Shown here in pieces: positions 1-6,992 of a stretch of DNA of 35,289 nt; the first letter of the stretch is position 1, and the number at the start of each line of letters is the position of its first letter. Below the pieces are notes generated by a model. The model searched no databases and was not told where the DNA came from. It worked only from the letters and a program-made list of their open reading frames with translations. The DNA comes from Clostridiales bacterium. GTDB lineage: Bacteria > Bacillota > Clostridia > Christensenellales > Aristaeellaceae. Where the stretch lies: assembly GCA_004557905.1 (NCBI GenBank), contig SFFH01000058.1, forward strand, positions 1-35,289, written 5' to 3'. A program made the translations under genes and the position numbers.

Positions 1-44
1 GAGAAGCACCGAGGCATCATCTGCCCCGGTGCTTCTCTTTTTTC
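1..44. terminator. Hairpin terminator overlapping the 3' end of yjdF
   Basis: An 11-bp stem (GAGAAGCACCG paired with CGGTGCTTCTC) spans about 1-38 and is followed on the plus strand by a T run at 38-44. The stem arm at about 27-37 lies inside the last codons of yjdF (Lys-His-Arg-Gly-Arg-stop). On the plus strand it could end a transcript entering from the left. On the minus strand it would end yjdF, but the T tract for that direction would lie outside the window. Confidence 0.7.
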
Positions 45-433
45 TTTTGCTGCTTCAGTTCAAACATGCGCTCAGCCTCAGCCAGCCTCTGTTCCCGGCT
101 CTTTTCCCTGCGCGCCTGCTTGCTCTGCTCCTGCTGCAGCTTGAGCGCCTGCTGCGATTTTGTTCCGATGCCGGTCTCCTGAACCTGCTTCTTCACCTCG
201 CGCTGCATCCTCTTGGGATTTCTTTTGATCTCCCGCACAGCGGTTGCCACAGCCGGGCTGAACGGCAGGCTGAAATAGTGCTTCTGCACGAACTCGAGCA
301 CCTCGCAGTCCTTCGGCTCCGCGCCAAAAGTCACCTTGGCTGCAGACAGTTTCCCGTCCTCGGTCCTCTCGAAGATGCCCACCCAGAAGGGGTCCTCAAA
401 ATACACGACCAGCCTGCTGCACACATTGCCCAT
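17..433 (-). CDS. yjdF: YjdF family protein (DUF2992)
   Basis: A 138-residue protein of the YjdF family. The N-terminal beta-rich part reads VVYFEDPFWVGIFE. A basic, coiled-coil-like second half follows, with the family signature NPKRMQREVKKQ near residue 72 and the highly charged tail ELKQQKKKEKHRGR. The family's biochemical role is not settled; in Bacillus its gene is controlled by an RNA that binds azaaromatic compounds, which suggests a part in handling toxic heteroaromatics. The start at 433 is chosen over an in-frame ATG at 529 because a GGAGGG box lies seven bases upstream, the family homology begins there, and the extra N-terminal stretch would overlap the structured leader. It appears monocistronic within the window. 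Confidence 0.88.
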   Translation of the reverse strand: MGNVCSRLVVYFEDPFWVGIFERTEDGKLSAAKVTFGAEPKDCEVLEFVQKHYFSLPFSPAVATAVREIKRNPKRMQREVKKQVQETGIGTKSQQALKLQQEQSKQARREKSREQRLAEAERMFELKQQKKKEKHRGR

Positions 434-439
434 GACAAT

Positions 440-600
440 CCCTCCATCATCGATTGAAATGGGCAAAGAACGGACAACCCGGAGGGGCAGGTTACTTACC
501 ACGCAAGCCGCATGATGGGATGGCATCACGAGGCTCCGTGACGGCCGGGCTACCTACCGGCTCTGGCATGCACAGGCATGCGTTGCGTTTTTATCTTTGC
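440..600 (-). promoter_or_regulatory. Probable yjdF (azaaromatic) riboswitch leader
   Basis: The 160 bases ahead of yjdF, read on the minus strand, form a chain of hairpins. They are GCATGC/GCATGC at about 567-582, GCCGG/CCGGC enclosing GGTAGGTAGC at about 545-562, GTCACG/CGTGAT at about 525-543, and a purine-rich GGTAAGTAACC stretch leading into a CCTGCCCCTCCGGG segment near 478-492. Position directly before a yjdF gene, the GGTAGGTAGC and AGTAACC blocks, and lack of coding potential fit the yjdF RNA motif. The match is from memory of the motif, not a covariance search. No terminator is seen between it and the start codon, so control would be translational. Confidence 0.6.
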
Positions 601-651
601 CGTTTATATCATGCCTTGCGGCAGGACATACAAAATATGCTGTTGTCTGCA

Positions 652-1056
652 TCAGTGGCAGCTGCACGCGCCGCCGTCCTCATGGCCACCGCAGCCGTGC
701 TCGCCGCACGCATGCTCCGCGTCGTGATGGCTGCAGTTTGGCGCGTCGCTCGCCTCGAGCGTGCCCGCCAGCAGACGGCAGACCGCCTCGTCCGCGTCGC
801 CCTGCACGCCGCCGTGGATTTTGATGCCGAACTGCCTGAGCGCGCTCTGCGCGCCGCCGCCGATGCCGCCGCAGATCAGCTCGTCCACGCCGTTCATCAT
901 CAGAAAGCCCGCCAGCAGGCTGTGGCCGCTTCCGGCCGCGTCGAGCACCCGGCTGGAGACGACCTTGCCCTCCTCCACCTCATAGAGCTTGAACGCGGCG
1001 CAATGGCCGAAGTGCTGAAAGACCTGACCGTTCTCGTACGTGACTGCAATTTTCAT
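652..1056 (-). CDS. NifX/NifB-type dinitrogenase cofactor family protein with Cys/His tail
   Basis: A 134-residue protein of the dinitrogenase iron-molybdenum cofactor biosynthesis superfamily. The fold is visible in MKIAVTYENGQVFQHFGHCAAFKLYEVEEGKV at the start, then the VDELICGGIGGGAQSALRQFGI glycine turn near residues 57-78. In nitrogen fixers such domains carry Fe-S or FeMo-co precursors; many Clostridia have stand-alone copies of unknown job, and no nif gene is nearby. The last 27 residues are almost all Cys, His, Gly, Asp and Glu (CSHHDAEHACGEHGCGG and more), which looks like a metal-binding extension. AGGAGG lies eight bases before the ATG. It is divergent from the ABC exporter at 1208. 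Confidence 0.85.
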   Translation of the reverse strand: MKIAVTYENGQVFQHFGHCAAFKLYEVEEGKVVSSRVLDAAGSGHSLLAGFLMMNGVDELICGGIGGGAQSALRQFGIKIHGGVQGDADEAVCRLLAGTLEASDAPNCSHHDAEHACGEHGCGGHEDGGACSCH

Positions 1057-1129
1057 CGTGAAAACCTCCTGTATTCGCCGTGATATCCGTGTCTATTTCG
1101 CCATAGACCCCGGAATTCCTCCGCACGCG

Positions 1130-1158
1130 TTGCAAAAATCCGGCAGTGCCCTTATAAT
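1130..1158 (+). promoter_or_regulatory. Sigma-A promoter of the ABC exporter operon
   Basis: TTGCAA at 1130-1135 and TATAAT at 1153-1158 are separated by 17 bp, 50 bp before the exporter start. A small hairpin (GGACGG/CCGTCC, about 1170-1186) lies in the short leader; no regulator is encoded next to it. Confidence 0.75.
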
Positions 1159-1207
1159 AGAGATGTTTTGGACGGATTTTCCGTCCGCATTTCCGCAAAG
1201 CAGGTGA

Positions 1208-2947
1208 ATGTGTTTGAAGAAACTCTTCGTCTATTTCAAGGGCTACGGCCGCGAGTGTGTGCTCGGCCCGCTGTTCAAGCTGCTGGAGGCGTCGTTTGAG
1301 CTCATCATTCCGCTGATCGTAGCCAGCATCATCGACCGCGGCATCGCCTCGGGCGACGGCGGACACGTCGCGCGGATGGTGCTGTGCATGGCGGCGCTGG
1401 GCCTTGTCGGCCTGCTCGCCGCGGTGACGGCGCAATACTTCGCCGCCAAAGCCGCCATCAGCTTCTCCACCCGGCTGCGCCACGCGCTCATGGCGCACAT
1501 CCAGACGCTCTCCTACACGGAGCTGGATACGCTGGGCACGTCCACGCTCATCACCCGCATGACCAGCGACGTCAACCAGGTGCAGTCCGGCGTGAACATG
1601 TGCCTGCGCCTGCTGCTTCGCTCGCCGTTCGTGGTCTTCGGCGCGATGGTGATGGCCTTCACGATTGACGTGCGCTGCGCGCTCATCTTCGCCGCCGTCA
1701 TCGCTGTGCTCTGCGCAATCGTCTTCTCGATCATGCTCGTCACCATCCCCAAGTACCGCGCTGTGCAGGGCCAGCTGGACAGCGTCACCGCCGCCACGCG
1801 CGAAAACCTGAACGGTGTGCGCGTGCTGCGCGCCTTCTGCAAGGAGGACGCGGAGACCGAAAAGTTTGCCCGGCGCAATCAGCTGCTCACCCGCATGCAG
1901 CTGGCCGTGGGCCGCATCTCCGCCAGCATGAACCCGCTGACCTATGTGGTCATCAACGCGGCGGTCATCGCGCTCATCCACAGCGGCGCAGTGCGCGTGC
2001 AGCTGGGCACGCTCACGCAGGGCGAGGTCATCGCGCTGTACAACTACATGAGCCAGATTCTGGTCGAGCTGGTGAAGATGGCCAACCTCATCATCCTGCT
2101 CACCAAGGCCTGGGCCTGCGGCGACCGCATCAGCGCAGTGCTTTCCGTCCAGTCCTCCCAGCAGGACGGCGGCAGAACGTTTGAGGACGCCCAGCGCGGC
2201 AGCGTCGCCTTTGAGGACGTGTCCCTGCGCTACAGCGGCGCCGGCGCTGACGCGCTCGAGCACGTCACCTTCAGCGCCCGGCCCGGCGAAACCATCGGCG
2301 TCATCGGCGGCACGGGCAGCGGCAAGAGCTCGCTCGTCAGCCTCATCCCCCGCTTCTACGACGCGACCGGCGGCCGCGTGCGCGTGGGCGGCGTCGATGT
2401 GCGCGAGCTGAAGAAGGACGTCCTGCGGGACGCCGTCGCCATCGTGCCGCAGAAGGCCGTGCTCTTCAAGGGCACCATCCGCTCCAACCTCCTCTGGGGC
2501 AACGAAAACGCCACCGAGCAGGACCTGCTCGACGCGCTGACCACCGCGCAGGCGCTTGACGTGGTGGAGGCCAAGCCCGGCAGGCTCGACGAGCCGGTGG
2601 AGCAGGGCGGCCGCAACTTCTCCGGCGGCCAGCGCCAGCGCCTGACCATCGCGCGCGCGCTGGTCAAGAAGCCCGACATCCTGATTCTCGACGACAGTGC
2701 CTCCGCGCTCGACTACGCGACCGACGCGAGCCTGCGCCGCGCCATCCGCCAGATGGACAGCCGTCTGACGACGTTCATCGTCTCCCAGCGCGCGTCCTCC
2801 GTGCGCTTCGCGGATCAGATCATCGTGCTGGACGACGGCTGCGTCGTGGGCATCGGCACGCACGACGCCCTGCTGGCCGACTGCCCGGTCTATCAGGAAA
2901 TCTATGCGTCCCAGTACGGAAAAGAGGAGGCGGTGTCCCGTGGCTAA
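1208..2947 (+). CDS. ABC exporter half-transporter, degenerate ATP-site subunit
   Basis: A 579-residue type IV (multidrug/lipid family) ABC half-transporter: six membrane helices over about residues 15-300, then a nucleotide-binding domain. Walker A is GGTGSGKS near residue 367 and the signature loop is FSGGQRQR near 471. Walker B reads ILILDDSAS near 491, with Asp where the catalytic Glu normally stands. This is the hallmark of the inactive-site subunit of heterodimeric exporters such as TM287/288 and BmrCD. The first ATG is at 1208, but a TTG at 1214 has the better ribosome-binding-site spacing (AGGTG seven bases away) and would give MKKLFVYFKGYG. The partner gene follows with an 8-base overlap, so the two are translated together. 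The substrate cannot be told from sequence. Confidence 0.92.
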   Translation: MCLKKLFVYFKGYGRECVLGPLFKLLEASFELIIPLIVASIIDRGIASGDGGHVARMVLCMAALGLVGLLAAVTAQYFAAKAAISFSTRLRHALMAHIQTLSYTELDTLGTSTLITRMTSDVNQVQSGVNMCLRLLLRSPFVVFGAMVMAFTIDVRCALIFAAVIAVLCAIVFSIMLVTIPKYRAVQGQLDSVTAATRENLNGVRVLRAFCKEDAETEKFARRNQLLTRMQLAVGRISASMNPLTYVVINAAVIALIHSGAVRVQLGTLTQGEVIALYNYMSQILVELVKMANLIILLTKAWACGDRISAVLSVQSSQQDGGRTFEDAQRGSVAFEDVSLRYSGAGADALEHVTFSARPGETIGVIGGTGSGKSSLVSLIPRFYDATGGRVRVGGVDVRELKKDVLRDAVAIVPQKAVLFKGTIRSNLLWGNENATEQDLLDALTTAQALDVVEAKPGRLDEPVEQGGRNFSGGQRQRLTIARALVKKPDILILDDSASALDYATDASLRRAIRQMDSRLTTFIVSQRASSVRFADQIIVLDDGCVVGIGTHDALLADCPVYQEIYASQYGKEEAVSRG

Positions 2948-4700
2948 GCACAAAATCGACAAGGACGAGCAGCGCGCCGTGCTCGCGCGCGTGATGCGCT
3001 ACATCCGCCCGCATCTGCCCAAGCTCCTCCTCTCGCTGCTGCTCTCGCTGATCGTCGTCGCGCTCACGCTGTATGTGCCCATCCTCGTGGGTCGCGCAAT
3101 CGACTGCATCGCCGGCGCGGGCCGGGTGGACTTTGACGCGCTGGCCCGCGTGCTGACCACCATCGCCGTGTGCGTCGTGCTGACCGCCGCGGCCCAGTGG
3201 CTGCAGAGCGACCTCAACAACCGCGTGACCTACGCCACCGTGCGCGACATCCGCCGCGACGCGTTTGCGCGCATCCAGCAGCTGCCGCTGTCGTACCTGG
3301 ACAGCCACCCGACCGGCGACGTGGTCAGCCGCATGATCGCGGACGTGGACACGTTCGCCGACGGCCTGCTGATGGGCTTCACGCAGCTCTTTACCGGCGT
3401 GATGACGATCGCCGGCACGCTGATCTTCATGCTCACGCTCAGCCCTGTCATCACGCTGGCCGTCGTGGTCATCACCCCGGTCTCGCTGCTGGTGGCCAAC
3501 TTCATCGCCAAGTCCACGCACGACATGTTCGTCCTGCAATCGAAGACCCGCGGCGAGCAGACCGCGCTGATCGACGAGGCGATCCTGGAGCAGAAGCTGG
3601 TGCAGGCGTTCGGCCGCGAGGACGAGACGCTCGAGGCCTTCGACGAGATCAACGAGCGCCTGCGCGCCTGTTCGCTGCGCGCGGTGTTCTTCTCCTCGCT
3701 GACCAACCCTTGCACGCGCTTCGTCAACTCGCTGGTGTACGCCGCCGTCGCGCTGTGCGGCGCGCTCTCCGCGATCTCCGGTACGCTGACCATCGGCATG
3801 CTCTCCAGCTTCCTGTCCTACGCCAACCAGTACACCAAGCCGTTCAACGAGATTTCCGGCGTGATCACCGAGCTTCAAAACGCGCTCGCCTGCGCGGGCC
3901 GCATCTTCGCGCTCATCGACGAGCCGGCACAGTCGCCCGAGCCCGAAAAGCCCGAGGCGCTGGACAGCGTGCGCGGCGAGGTCTCCCTCTCCGATGTCTG
4001 CTTCTCCTACACGCCGGAGCGAAAGCTCATCGAGCACTTCTCCCTGGACGTGAAGCCCGGCCAGCGCGTGGCCATCGTCGGCCCGACGGGCTGCGGCAAA
4101 ACCACGATGATCAACCTGCTGATGCGCTTTTACGACGTGGACGCCGGCGCCATCCGCGTGGACGGCCACGAGACGCGCCGCGTCACGCGCAGCGACCTGC
4201 GCAGGAACATCGGCATGGTGCTGCAGGACACCTGGCTGTGCGCCGGCACCATCCGCGACAACATTGCCATGGGCAAGCCGGACGCGACGGACGAGGAGAT
4301 CGTCGCCGCTGCAAAGGCCGCGCACGCGCACAGCTTCATCCGCCGCCTGCCGGGCGGCTACCAGACCGTCATCACCGAGAACGGCGGCGGCCTCTCCCAG
4401 GGCCAGAAGCAGCTGCTGTGCATCGCGCGCGTCATGCTCTGCCTGCCGCCGATGCTGATCCTCGATGAGGCGACCTCCTCCATCGACACGCGCACGGAGC
4501 TGAAGATTCAGGACGCGTTCGCCACGATGATGCAGGGCCGCACATCCTTCATCGTCGCCCACCGTCTCTCCACGATCAAGAGCGCGGACGTGATCCTCGT
4601 CATGCGCGATGGCAGGGTCGTCGAGCAGGGCACGCACGAAGCGCTGCTTGCCCAGGGCGGCTTCTACGCCCAGCTCCACCAGGCGCAGTACGCCAACTGA
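2940..4700 (+). CDS. ABC exporter half-transporter, catalytic subunit
   Basis: A 586-residue partner of the preceding gene, with the same layout of six helices then an ATPase domain. Walker A is GPTGCGKTT near residue 381 and Walker B is MLILDEATSS near 505, with the catalytic Glu intact. The signature loop is LSQGQKQL near 484 instead of LSGGQ. In known heterodimers the altered signature loop pairs with the partner's altered Walker B, so both lesions build one non-hydrolysing site, which is what is seen here. The start is a GTG at 2940, nine bases after GAGGAGG and inside the last codons of the upstream gene; an ATG at 2904 has no ribosome binding site and would extend past the family N-terminus. 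Confidence 0.92.
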   Translation: MAKHKIDKDEQRAVLARVMRYIRPHLPKLLLSLLLSLIVVALTLYVPILVGRAIDCIAGAGRVDFDALARVLTTIAVCVVLTAAAQWLQSDLNNRVTYATVRDIRRDAFARIQQLPLSYLDSHPTGDVVSRMIADVDTFADGLLMGFTQLFTGVMTIAGTLIFMLTLSPVITLAVVVITPVSLLVANFIAKSTHDMFVLQSKTRGEQTALIDEAILEQKLVQAFGREDETLEAFDEINERLRACSLRAVFFSSLTNPCTRFVNSLVYAAVALCGALSAISGTLTIGMLSSFLSYANQYTKPFNEISGVITELQNALACAGRIFALIDEPAQSPEPEKPEALDSVRGEVSLSDVCFSYTPERKLIEHFSLDVKPGQRVAIVGPTGCGKTTMINLLMRFYDVDAGAIRVDGHETRRVTRSDLRRNIGMVLQDTWLCAGTIRDNIAMGKPDATDEEIVAAAKAAHAHSFIRRLPGGYQTVITENGGGLSQGQKQLLCIARVMLCLPPMLILDEATSSIDTRTELKIQDAFATMMQGRTSFIVAHRLSTIKSADVILVMRDGRVVEQGTHEALLAQGGFYAQLHQAQYAN

Positions 4701-4711
4701 CGTTCAGCCGC

Positions 4712-4880
4712 CGCGAAGCGAAGAAGGGGTCTGGGGGACCGGAGCCTGCCGCGCCCAGTGGGCGAAACAGGCAGGCGGAGCGTCGGGAATCGCAAGGAGC
4801 GCCTTAGGGCGCGACTATGCGAGTTCCCCGGATAAATGTCCCCAGGCAGGGGTATGGGGGCGAGGCCCCCATCGTTCCCC
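4712..4880 (+). repeat. 3'-end palindromic repeat R1, interrupted by a 95-bp insert
   Basis: The repeat begins 12 bases past the exporter stop codon. Its left part (4712-4736, CGCGAAGCGAAGAAGGGGTC and on) and right part (4832-4880, ATAAATGTCCCCAGGC then a GGGGGC/GCCCCC hairpin) match the uninterrupted copy at 11549-11619 read on the minus strand. The insert occupies 4737-4831 and splits the first hairpin of the repeat. This covers most of the 337-bp gap between the exporter and sdpI. Confidence 0.8.
4737..4831 (+). repeat. 95-bp nested element, copy 1
   Basis: This 95-bp unit is found again, inverted, at 20431-20525. Alignment by eye gives 91 of 95 identical bases. The four differences are consecutive and form the loop of a GCGCC-N4-GGCGC hairpin (TTAG at 4804-4807). 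A second hairpin, CGCCC-AGT-GGGCG, lies at about 4752-4764. It contains no open frame of note. The junctions fall in G runs of the host repeat; no clear target duplication longer than two or three G is visible. Confidence 0.8.
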
Positions 4881-4977
4881 AATCATCAAAGAAAAACGTA
4901 GTCTCAGAGCAGGAGGCGCAGCCTCCTACGATTGAGACGGGTTCGATCCGCAAAGCAGAAATTCATCAGCACATCCA

Positions 4978-5021
4978 AAAAGGGCATGATCTCCGTTTGA
5001 CTCGGAAATCATGCCCTTTGT
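4978..5021 (-). terminator. Terminator of sdpRI, possibly bidirectional
   Basis: A long stem (AAAGGGCATGAT paired with ATCATGCCCTTT, with further pairing toward the loop) ends 17 bases past the sdpI stop. On the minus strand it is followed by five T. The plus-strand side is also T-rich, so it may stop exporter transcripts as well. Confidence 0.85.
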
Positions 5022-5037
5022 CTTTCTGTTTCCCCCG

Positions 5038-5703
5038 TCACGCCCTGTACTTCTTCCAGTTGATGACCAGCGAGTACGCGATGGGCAGGCCGATCACCGC
5101 CACGATCGTCGCAATCGGAATCATCGGCCCGGAGCCGATCAGCCCGCAGACGATCATCAGCAGCCCGCAGACCACCCAGACCGGCGCGGCGAAGCGGTGC
5201 GTCCGGCTCCAGATCTCCTCGTCCGCCAGCGTCCACGGCAGGCGGATGCCGGTGGTGTTGCTGCGCCGCAACTTCGGCAGGTAATTGCCCACCAGCGCAA
5301 AGACCACGCCGACAAACACCCAGACGATCCGGTCGATGGCAAACGGCGCGCCCAGCGCGTAGCCGTAGCACAGCACCGTCACCAACAGCGACACCGCCGG
5401 CACGATCAGCAGCAGCATGCGCCGCACCTTTGGGCTGACATAATCCGCCCGATTGCCCGGCATGCAGCTGATCAGCAGGCACATGTAATGCAGCCCCAGC
5501 AGCAGCAGCGGCATGCCAAACACGGCAAACGCACGGCTGCTCCAGCCGTCAGGCTCGTTGCTGAAGCTGAAATGCGTCGCCATGGGATCCGGCAGGCGGT
5601 CCCAGAGCAGCACGCCCACCAGCATCTGCAGCAGGATGATGGCGCTGGTCAGCACGAGCAGCATCCTGTGCTCCCGCCACATTTCCTTCAGATTCGTCTT
5701 CAT
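5038..5703 (-). CDS. sdpI: SdpI family integral membrane protein (DUF1648)
   Basis: A 221-residue membrane protein with about six hydrophobic helices. The DUF1648 signature RLPDPMATHFSFSNEPDGW lies between the first and second helices, and the SdpI-type segment TGIRLPWTLADEEIW with a following RFAAPVWVV helix lies near residues 150-175. In Bacillus subtilis SdpI gives immunity to the SdpC toxin and also holds the SdpR repressor at the membrane when toxin is bound. No SdpC, SdpA or SdpB is encoded in this window, so here the pair may sense a toxin from neighbours or have a more general envelope role. It starts three bases after the sdpR stop, so the two genes are coupled. Confidence 0.9.
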   Translation of the reverse strand: MKTNLKEMWREHRMLLVLTSAIILLQMLVGVLLWDRLPDPMATHFSFSNEPDGWSSRAFAVFGMPLLLLGLHYMCLLISCMPGNRADYVSPKVRRMLLLIVPAVSLLVTVLCYGYALGAPFAIDRIVWVFVGVVFALVGNYLPKLRRSNTTGIRLPWTLADEEIWSRTHRFAAPVWVVCGLLMIVCGLIGSGPMIPIATIVAVIGLPIAYSLVINWKKYRA

Positions 5704-5706
5704 TCC

Positions 5707-5970
5707 TCATTCCCCCTTCAGTTGGGACAGCCAGAGCATGACCTCCTCCACCACGGAGGTGTTCAGCTCGTAATAGATAAAGTTCTTCTCCCGCGCTTCA
5801 AACACGAGGTCAGCCTTTTTCAGCACGTTCAGATGATAGGAGATCGTCGCGCCCGTCATGTCGAAGTGGCTGCCGATCTCCCCGGCGGACAGCCGCCCCT
5901 TGCGCAGCAGCAGCAGGATCTCCCGCCGCGCAGGGTCCGAAAGCGCCTTGAACGTCTCCGCAAACCCCAT
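5707..5970 (-). CDS. sdpR: ArsR/SmtB family repressor, SdpR-like
   Basis: An 87-residue winged-helix repressor. FKALSDPARREILLLLRKG opens the domain, the recognition helix is in SHFDMTGATISYHLNVLKKA, and the wing is EAREKNFIYYELN. No cysteine metal site is present, which agrees with the SdpR and autorepressor branch and not with metal-sensing ArsR. It is first in a two-gene operon with the membrane protein that would sequester it. A strong ribosome binding site (AAGGAGG) is about eight bases upstream of the ATG. Its likely targets are the twin operators that flank its own promoter at 5995-6069. Confidence 0.9.
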   Translation of the reverse strand: MGFAETFKALSDPARREILLLLRKGRLSAGEIGSHFDMTGATISYHLNVLKKADLVFEAREKNFIYYELNTSVVEEVMLWLSQLKGE

Positions 5971-5994
5971 TTGCCGCGCCTCCTTCCCATAGTA

Positions 5995-6012
5995 TTTTGA
6001 AGATCTTCTAAA
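5995..6012. promoter_or_regulatory. Candidate SdpR operator, promoter-proximal copy
   Basis: TTTTGAA-GATC-TTCTAAA is an 18-bp inverted repeat with one mismatched pair, lying just downstream of the -10 box over the likely transcription start. It has the same half-site and four-base spacer as the upstream copy at 6051-6068. Confidence 0.6.
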
Positions 6013-6015
6013 CAG

Positions 6016-6044
6016 ATTATAGGACGCCGAGGGTCTTCTGTCAA
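6016..6044 (-). promoter_or_regulatory. Consensus sigma-A promoter of sdpRI
   Basis: Read on the minus strand, TTGACA (6039-6044) and TATAAT (6016-6021) are separated by exactly 17 bp: a perfect consensus promoter. Such strength suits a promoter held down by a tight repressor. Confidence 0.88.
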
Positions 6045-6049
6045 TACCA

Positions 6050-6069
6050 ATTTAGAATTTTTTCTAAAT
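6050..6069. promoter_or_regulatory. Candidate SdpR operator, upstream copy
   Basis: An 8-bp perfect inverted repeat (ATTTAGAA-N4-TTCTAAAT) lies just upstream of the -35 box. Its half-site TTCTAAA recurs at 6006-6012; the two operator centres are 56 bp apart. Confidence 0.6.
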
Positions 6070-6119
6070 CCCAGGCAGACAAATGCGCCCTCCCCAGCCG
6101 GGGAAGGCGCACAGCTTGT

Positions 6120-6890
6120 CTATTCGCAGAGCACCCTTGCCGCATCCTGCATCAGGCGCTCATAGGCGGGCACGTTCACATGCTCGCCGACGAAGCACAC
6201 GACCAGCGGCTCCTGCGCAAGAATCACGCCCACGTCGTGCGTCACGCCGGTATCCTCGCCGGTCTTGTGGGCGATCCGAATGCCGCGCGCATGCAGAAAG
6301 AACGGCAGCTTGCCATTGAGGCGCTGGTCGAGCAGAATGTCCATCATGGCCGCGCTGGCCTCGGGCGAGACTATCTCCCCGCGGAAGAGCTTCTCCAGCA
6401 GCATGCCCATCTCCCGCGCGGTGATGCTGTTTTCCAGCCCGCGGCGGGCCGCATCGCTGTCAAAGAGCAGGCGGCGCAGCGTCGTCGTCCCGCAGCCCAG
6501 GGAGCGCAGCGTCGCGTTGACGCGGTCGATGCCCAGGCGGCGGATCAGGATATTCGTCGCGGTGTTGTCGCTGACGATGATCATGAGCCTGACCAGGTCC
6601 AGCAGCGTCATCTCGATGCCCGTGTGCATCGCCTTGAGCGTGCCGCAGGAGGGCATCCGCTCCGCGTCGGCCAGCGCGTGGAGCTCATCGAAGCACAGCT
6701 CGCCCGCCGCCTGTGCGCGGAACGCCTCGATCATCACCGGAATCTTGATGACGCTGGCCGCCACGACGGGCACATCCGCGCCGCGCGAAAACGTCTCGCC
6801 GGTGGCAAGGTTCTTCACATACACGCCCGTGTCGCCGCCGAGCGCTTCAAGCTGCGGCGTGATGAAGGCGCCGAATTCAGGAATTTTCAT
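6120..6890 (-). CDS. Class A beta-lactamase-fold serine hydrolase, cytoplasmic
   Basis: A 256-residue protein of the penicillin-interacting serine hydrolase fold. It has S46-V-I-K49 (active Ser and Lys), S107-D-N109, an acidic residue in the omega-loop region (GLENS, E153), and the K209-T-G triad. All catalytic elements of class A enzymes are therefore present or approximated, but the usual ExxLN spacing in the omega loop differs. There is no signal peptide or lipobox, so the protein should stay in the cytoplasm, unlike true secreted beta-lactamases. Related proteins are common in Clostridia and have no settled substrate. No ribosome binding site is evident before the ATG; repeat R2 lies just upstream. 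Resistance should not be inferred. Confidence 0.82.
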   Translation of the reverse strand: MKIPEFGAFITPQLEALGGDTGVYVKNLATGETFSRGADVPVVAASVIKIPVMIEAFRAQAAGELCFDELHALADAERMPSCGTLKAMHTGIEMTLLDLVRLMIIVSDNTATNILIRRLGIDRVNATLRSLGCGTTTLRRLLFDSDAARRGLENSITAREMGMLLEKLFRGEIVSPEASAAMMDILLDQRLNGKLPFFLHARGIRIAHKTGEDTGVTHDVGVILAQEPLVVCFVGEHVNVPAYERLMQDAARVLCE

Positions 6891-6907
6891 CGCGTGTTTT
6901 GAGAGAC

Positions 6908-6977
6908 GATTGGGGACGGCGTCCCCAAACCCCTCCTGAGGGACATTGTCCCTCAGACTCCCTTCTTCGCTTCGCGT
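6908..6977 (-). repeat. 3'-end palindromic repeat R2
   Basis: The repeat starts 15 bases past the glucokinase stop. Minus-strand order: a GCGAAGCGAAGAAGGGAGTC lead, the hairpin CTGAGGGA-N5-TCCCTCAG, then GGGGACGCCGTCCCC. It is uninterrupted and similar to R3, with compensating changes in both stems. Confidence 0.8.
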
Positions 6978-6992
6978 TGGTTTTAAGCAAGT

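Noticed and set aside
652..1056. Evidence of nitrogen fixation from the NifX-like gene
   Set aside because: Stand-alone members of this superfamily are common in non-fixing Clostridia and no nif structural gene is here.
980..4679. Long open frames antisense to the ABC exporter genes
   Set aside because: High GC at third positions removes stops on the opposite strand; the frames are His/Arg/Ala-rich with no homology and no ribosome binding sites.
4925..4955. GGGTTCGATCC motif resembling a tRNA T-loop, after an AGGAGGC hairpin
   Set aside because: The flanking bases do not form a five-pair T stem and no acceptor, D or anticodon arm is present.
5038..6070. A full Sdp toxin-immunity system
   Set aside because: Only sdpR and sdpI are present; no toxin or maturation gene could be found on either strand nearby.
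6120..6890. Call as an antibiotic resistance beta-lactamase
   Set aside because: No signal peptide and an atypical omega loop; fold membership alone does not show drug hydrolysis.
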